NCBI RefSeq assembly: GCF_900637205.1 | Contig: NZ_LR134355.1 | Span: 3,100,001-3,164,000, forward strand | DNA length: 64,000 nt | From: Mycolicibacterium chitae | Lineage (GTDB): Bacteria > Actinomycetota > Actinomycetes > Mycobacteriales > Mycobacteriaceae | Reading direction: 5' to 3' | Shown here: positions 59,933-64,000 of the stretch, in pieces | Layout of the letters: each line of letters begins with the position of its first letter | Position numbering within the stretch: position 1 is the stretch's first letter | Notes under the pieces: model-generated | What the model was told of the DNA's origin: nothing | The model's database searches: none | What the model saw: only the letters and a program-made list of their open reading frames with translations | Position numbers and translations under genes: made by a program

Positions 59933-61434
59933 CGGAAGATCCCCGAGCCGACGGTCGGCGCCTTGTCCAGCACCCGCGAGTTCACCCGGATGTTGAGCTC
60001 GTCGAGGCCGCCGGGCTTCAAATCGGGCACGCTGTCGACGACCGAGAGGAAACGGCGTTGCTCTTCGGGTTCCACGACGCCCTCGGCCAGTTCGGTGAAC
60101 TTGGCGACGTACTGCTCGCGGGCAAACGGTCGGGCTCCCAGCGGGTGCGCATCGGCGACGGCAAGTTCGTCGACGATCACCTCGCCGCTCGCGAGGGTGA
60201 TCTCCGCGCGCGCACCGAAGGCCTTCTCGGCGGGGTCGCTGCTGTGGTAGCGGCGCGTCCACTCCGGATCCTCGACCGTGGAGATCTTGCGCCACAGGGC
60301 GATGGTGTCGGGCCGATGTGCCCGTTCGGGGGCGTAGGACCGCTCGTGATGCCAGGTGCCGTCCTGCAGCGCGACGGCGAAGATGTACATCACGGAGTGG
60401 TCCAGGGTCTCGCGGGAAGCATCGGGATCGAACTTCTGCGGGTCGTTGGAGCCGGTGCCGATCACCACGTGGGTGTGATGGCTGGTGTGCAGGGTGATGC
60501 TGGCGATCTGCTCCAGGTCGCCGATCCGCTCGCGCATGCGCCGGGCCAGGTCGATGGGCGCCTGACTCTGGTACTCGGCCGAATGTTCCTTGGTGTAGCT
60601 GTCCAGGATGGCCCGCTTCGGCTCCCCCGGTCCCGGCAGCGGCACCCGGTAAGTGTGTTCCGGACCGGACAGCAGCCAGGCGATGACGCCGTCCTCGCCC
60701 TCCCAGATCGGGGCGGGTGAGCCCTCGCCGCGCATCGCGCGGTCCACCGCCTCGATGGCCACCTTGCCCGCGTACGCCGGCGCATACGCCTTCCAGCTGG
60801 AGATCAGTCCCTTTCGGGACTGCCGGGTGGCCGTCGTCAGGTGCAACGCCTGTCCGATGGCGTCGTAGATGGTGGCCGGGTTGAGACGCAGCATGGTGCC
60901 GATGCCGGCCGCGGACGCCGCACCGAGGTGCGCGACGTGATCGATCTTGTGCTCGTGCAGGCAGATTCCCCGAACCAGATTGATCTGGATTTCGTAGGCG
61001 GTCGCCAGGCCGCGGATCAGATCGGATCCGCGGACGTCGAGTTGCTGCGCGACCGCGACCAACGGTGGGATGTTGTCGCCGGGGTGGGAGTAGTCGGCGG
61101 CCAGGAAGGTGTCGTGGAAGTCCAGTTCACGCACCGCCACGCCGTTGGCCCAGGCCGCCCATTCGGGCGAATAGGTGCCCGGGATGCCGAAGACCCCGGC
61201 CCCGTACTTGGCCCGATGCGCCTGGGCCTGCACCCGCGCGACGGTGACCGGTCCCCGGGTCACCGAGGCCGCGGAGACGGCCGCATTGTCGATGATGCGG
61301 TTGAGCACCATCTCCTGCGTGTCCGCCGGGACGGCGACCGGGTCGGCGGCCACCTCGGCGATCTTCCAAGCCAGGTGTTCGGTGCGGGGGAAGTCCTCGG
61401 CACTGCGTCGGGTACGTACCTCGTGAATCTGCAT
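59929..61434 (-). CDS. prpD: 2-methylcitrate dehydratase
   Basis: A 501-residue MmgE/PrpD-family dehydratase. The conserved stretch [20 protein letters not shown] and the following [17 protein letters not shown], then [20 protein letters not shown], are close to what I recall for Rv1130. First gene of the prpDBC operon, divergent from prpR with about 118 bp between. ATG at 61434 preferred; a GTG three codons earlier is possible. Confidence 0.96.
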   Translation of the reverse strand: MQIHEVRTRRSAEDFPRTEHLAWKIAEVAADPVAVPADTQEMVLNRIIDNAAVSAASVTRGPVTVARVQAQAHRAKYGAGVFGIPGTYSPEWAAWANGVAVRELDFHDTFLAADYSHPGDNIPPLVAVAQQLDVRGSDLIRGLATAYEIQINLVRGICLHEHKIDHVAHLGAASAAGIGTMLRLNPATIYDAIGQALHLTTATRQSRKGLISSWKAYAPAYAGKVAIEAVDRAMRGEGSPAPIWEGEDGVIAWLLSGPEHTYRVPLPGPGEPKRAILDSYTKEHSAEYQSQAPIDLARRMRERIGDLEQIASITLHTSHHTHVVIGTGSNDPQKFDPDASRETLDHSVMYIFAVALQDGTWHHERSYAPERAHRPDTIALWRKISTVEDPEWTRRYHSSDPAEKAFGARAEITLASGEVIVDELAVADAHPLGARPFAREQYVAKFTELAEGVVEPEEQRRFLSVVDSVPDLKPGGLDELNIRVNSRVLDKAPTVGSGIFR

Positions 61435-61464
61435 AATCCGCACCGTACGCAGCCGCCACGAGCG

Positions 61465-61530
61465 GCAAAAGCCCCTGTAAATGCGTATTTTTGTGTCCTG
61501 AGATCGGCACTTTTGCGAACCTTGCGTAAC
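61465..61530. promoter_or_regulatory. Candidate PrpR-binding region between prpD and prpR
   Basis: GCAAAAG (61465-61471) and CTTTTGC (61510-61516) form a spaced inverted repeat, and TTTTGCGAAC/CTTGCGTAAC (61511-61530) are two adjacent imperfect direct repeats. They resemble the TTTGC-type sites of the RamB/PrpR family. Location in the divergent region fits control of both genes. Confidence 0.45.
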
Positions 61531-61552
61531 GGCGGCCCGCTAGGGTGGCTGC

Positions 61553-62962
61553 ATGGCTCGAACCTTCGTGGGCGCACGGTTGCGCCGCCTGCGGGAGGAA
61601 CACGGCCTGACGCAGGTCGGGCTGGCGCGGGCCGTGGGGTTGTCCACCAGCTACGTCAACCAACTCGAGAACGATCAGCGCCCGATCACCGTCTCGGTCC
61701 TCCTCGCGCTGACCGACCGTTTCGCACTACCCAGTCACTACTTCGCCGCCGACAATGATGCCCGGTTGATCGCGGATCTGCGCGAGAGCTTGGCCGAAAG
61801 TCCGGCCACCGCCCCGCAGATCGAGGAGTTGGCCGCCCGCATGCCCGAGGTCGGTGACGCCATCGTGGCGCTGCATCGGCGGCTGGCCGCGACCACCGCC
61901 GAGGTCGAGGCGCTGCGCGGACGGGCCACCACCGACACCAATGATGCACTCGCCCAACCGATGCCGTTCGAGGAGGTGCGCGACTTCTTCTACGACCGGA
62001 AGAACTACCTCGACGCCATCGACCGGGCGGCAGAGCAGGTGTTCGACGACAACGGCCTGCGCATCGGCGAACTCGACACCCAGCTGATCGCCGTGCTCGC
62101 CGAACAGCACGGCATCACGGTGATCCTCGACGACGGCGACGCTCTGGGCGTCCACGCCAAGCGGCGCTATCACTCGGTCGCCAGGACGTTGCACATCGCC
62201 CGCTGGCTGCGGCCGGGCCAACGCGCATTTCAACTGGCGACCCAGTTGGCGTTGCTGGACCACGGCGAGTTGTTCGACGCGGTCCTGGCCGGCGACGACC
62301 GCCTGTCCCACGAGGCCCGCGAGGTGGCCCGGATCGGGCTGGCGAACTACTTCGCCGGCGCCCTGCTGCTGCCCTACCGCCAGTTCCTGCGTGCCGCCGA
62401 GACGCAGCGCTACGACATCGACCGCCTCGCCCGGCAATTCGAAGTCGGGTTCGAGACCATCTGCCACCGGCTCTCGACGCTGCAACGCCCCGATGCCCGC
62501 GGCGTGCCGTTCATCTTCGTGCGGGCCGACGCGGCCGGCAACATCTCGAAGCGGCAGTCCGCGACGGCGTTTCACTTCTCCCGCGTCGGGGGTAGCTGTC
62601 CGCTGTGGGTCGTGCACCATGCGTTCGGACGCCCGGGCGAATTCATCACCCAGGTCGCGGAGATGCCCGACGGACGCTCCTACCTATGGATCGCCCGAAC
62701 CACCGAGGCGTCGCCGAATCATTATCTGGGACCACGGAAATCGTTCGCCATCGGTCTGGGCTGTGAACTAGGGCAGGCGGACAAGCTGGTGTACTCGGCA
62801 GGTATCGACGTGACCGACAGCCGAACCCGGGTTCCCATCGGAGCCGGCTGCAAGGTCTGTGACCGCCCGGCGTGCGCGCAGCGCGCCTTTCCCTACGTCG
62901 GCCGCCCGGTCGACGTGGACCCCCACACCAGCACGGACCTGCCCTACGCCGCGCGCACCTGA
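61553..62962 (+). CDS. prpR: Methylcitrate-cycle regulator PrpR (RamB/ScfR family)
   Basis: A 469-residue regulator. The N-terminal Cro/C1 helix-turn-helix (RLRRLREEHGLTQVGLARAV, then STSYVNQLENDQRPI) is followed by an IrrE/DUF955-like middle part (RTLHIARWLRPGQRAFQLAT) and a C-terminal DUF2083 domain. Cys433, Cys436 and Cys441 (GCKVCDRPACAQR) correspond to the residues holding the 4Fe-4S cluster in M. tuberculosis PrpR; a short-chain acyl-CoA is the other known ligand. Divergent from prpDBC, which it should activate on propionate. Confidence 0.92.
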   Translation: MARTFVGARLRRLREEHGLTQVGLARAVGLSTSYVNQLENDQRPITVSVLLALTDRFALPSHYFAADNDARLIADLRESLAESPATAPQIEELAARMPEVGDAIVALHRRLAATTAEVEALRGRATTDTNDALAQPMPFEEVRDFFYDRKNYLDAIDRAAEQVFDDNGLRIGELDTQLIAVLAEQHGITVILDDGDALGVHAKRRYHSVARTLHIARWLRPGQRAFQLATQLALLDHGELFDAVLAGDDRLSHEAREVARIGLANYFAGALLLPYRQFLRAAETQRYDIDRLARQFEVGFETICHRLSTLQRPDARGVPFIFVRADAAGNISKRQSATAFHFSRVGGSCPLWVVHHAFGRPGEFITQVAEMPDGRSYLWIARTTEASPNHYLGPRKSFAIGLGCELGQADKLVYSAGIDVTDSRTRVPIGAGCKVCDRPACAQRAFPYVGRPVDVDPHTSTDLPYAART

Positions 62963-62969
62963 ACGACGT

Positions 62970-64000
62970 TCACCCGGCGGCCCGCCGCGCGATCCGCCAC
63001 CTCCCGTCGCGCTGCTCGATCAGGCCCGCGATCTCCAGCGTGGTCAGCGGCGCCAGGATCTGTTGGGCGGGCAGGGCCGCGGCCACGGCGATCTGTTCGA
63101 CGGTGGCCCCACCGCGGCCCGGCAGCGCCTCGAACACCGTGCGTTCGACCTCGGTCAGCCCGTCCAGCGGGGACACCGGGTGCTGCGGGTCCTCGGCGAG
63201 TTCACCCATCCGGCCGACGATCTCGACGATCTCCTGCGGGCGGGTCACCAGTTCCGCCCCGCGGCGCAGCAACTGGTGACAGCCCGCGGAGGCCCCCGAG
63301 GTCACCGGGCCGGGCACCGCGCACACCACCCGGCCCATCGCGGCGGCCCAGGCCGCGGTGTTGGCCGCGCCGCTGCGCAGCCCCGCCTCCACCACCACCG
63401 TGCTCCCGGAGACGGCCGCCACCAGTCGATTACGCGTGAGGAAGCGATGCCGCGCGGGTCGCACCCCCGGCGGATATTCGGTCAGCAGCAGCCCCGAGGT
63501 GGCGATGCGGTGCAGCAGCGCCGAATGCCCGGCCGGGTAGAACACGTCGATTCCGCCGGCCAACACCGCGACGGTGGTGCCGGCCCCGGCCAGGGCGGCG
63601 CGATGCGCAGCGCCGTCGATCCCGTAGGCCCCGCCGGAGACCACTGCCACCTCGTGTTCAACCAGCCCGGTGGCCAGGTCCGCGGCCACGTGCTCGCCGT
63701 AGGCGGTGGCCGCGCGGGTCCCGACGATCGCCGCCGACCGCCACGCGATGTCGTCGAGCCGGCCCGGCCCCAACGCCCACAACACCAGGGGCGCGCCGCC
63801 ACGCGGCCGGTCCCGCATGGCGTCGGCGCCGAAGACCGTGAAGACCAACTGCGGCCACTCGTCGTCGTCGGCGGTGATCAGCCGCCCACCGCGGCGGTCC
63901 AGCAGTTCCAGATCGGCTGCCGTGCAGTCCAGTTCGCGCCGCGCGGCGGTCAACTCCCGCAGCTTGTCGGGCACCTCGCCGCGACGCACCAGCGCGGCGG
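62970..64000 (-). CDS. dprA: DNA-processing protein DprA, N-terminus beyond the window
   Basis: At least 343 codons of DprA (Smf). The Rossmann-like core is complete: IVGTRAATAYGEHVAADLA, then SGGAYGIDGAAHRAAL, ADGI-like AVLAGGIDVFYPAGHSALL, FLTRNRLVAAVS and VVEAGLRSGAANTAAWA. A C-terminal winged-helix domain (ATVEQIAVAAALPAQQILAP) follows. It loads RecA on single-stranded DNA. The first about 45 residues lie outside the window, so the start is not visible. Converges on prpR with 7 bp between. Confidence 0.93.
   Translation of the reverse strand, partial: AALVRRGEVPDKLRELTAARRELDCTAADLELLDRRGGRLITADDDEWPQLVFTVFGADAMRDRPRGGAPLVLWALGPGRLDDIAWRSAAIVGTRAATAYGEHVAADLATGLVEHEVAVVSGGAYGIDGAAHRAALAGAGTTVAVLAGGIDVFYPAGHSALLHRIATSGLLLTEYPPGVRPARHRFLTRNRLVAAVSGSTVVVEAGLRSGAANTAAWAAAMGRVVCAVPGPVTSGASAGCHQLLRRGAELVTRPQEIVEIVGRMGELAEDPQHPVSPLDGLTEVERTVFEALPGRGGATVEQIAVAAALPAQQILAPLTTLEIAGLIEQRDGRWRIARRAAG

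Overview
The window is GC-rich and carries a gene order characteristic of mycobacteria. From dinF to dprA it follows, with gaps and insertions, the block I recall as Rv2836c-Rv2896c in Mycobacterium tuberculosis. Markers such as mycothione reductase (mtr), the EfpA efflux pump, MapB, the Rip1 site-2 protease, a PrpR-type Fe-S regulator and twin-arginine lipoproteins fit this. The absence of PE/PPE genes at the expected spots, a dedicated prpB and many accessory insertions suggest an environmental, fast-growing Mycolicibacterium-like species. Genus-level placement is inference from gene content; no database search was possible.

Layout. (1) 1-4367: accessory uptake module, with a divergent Gfo/Idh/MocA oxidoreductase (cut by the window edge), a LacI repressor and an SsuA/NMT1-type ABC importer. 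The same 18-bp near-palindrome lies in both promoters. (2) 4396-12043, minus strand: core operon rimP-nusA-ylxR-infB-rbfA-nrnA-dinF. (3) 12187-13178: Tat lipoprotein plus ferritin-like protein. (4) 13183-16523: proS and efpA. (5) 16607-23091, minus: mqo-GNAT-Mg-chelatase-like-cobB-cysG, lacking cobO. (6) 23247-26682: lysophospholipase-like hydrolase and mtr, followed by a metal-homeostasis island (KmtR-type Ni/Co sensor, a 66-residue protein with 23 histidines, a second ArsR regulator) and a decayed glutamine-amidotransferase remnant. (7) 26897-30599: a SigF-like promoter followed by the two genes for the osmolyte N-acetylglutaminylglutamine amide (NAGGN). (8) 30611-40214: mostly core genes (map, penicillin-binding lipoprotein, GNAT, ispG, rip1, dxr). 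(9) 40259-43314: a 41-bp palindrome in front of an MpaB-like oxygenase, TetR and photolyase operon. (10) 43350-46974: DUF2631, rlmN, cdsA, frr, pyrH. (11) 47157-51978: a complete peptide/metal-type ABC importer inserted between pyrH and amiC. (12) 51966-57742: amiC, tsf, rpsB, M23 peptidase, xerC, viuB. (13) 57918-62962: methylcitrate-cycle operon prpD-prpB-prpC with divergent prpR, inserted before dprA (62970-64000, truncated by the window).

The core genes serve translation (infB, nusA, rimP, rbfA, tsf, rpsB, frr, proS, map, rlmN), isoprenoid and phospholipid precursors (dxr, ispG, cdsA), nucleotide supply (pyrH), envelope work (PBP, Rip1) and recombination or competence (xerC, dprA). The accessory islands are the interesting part: each appears as a small self-contained module with its own regulator and a recognisable DNA signal. 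I saw no tRNA, rRNA, CRISPR array or insertion sequence. The longest stretch without an intact gene is about 335 bp (26671-27006), which holds the amidotransferase remnant and the SigF-like promoter.
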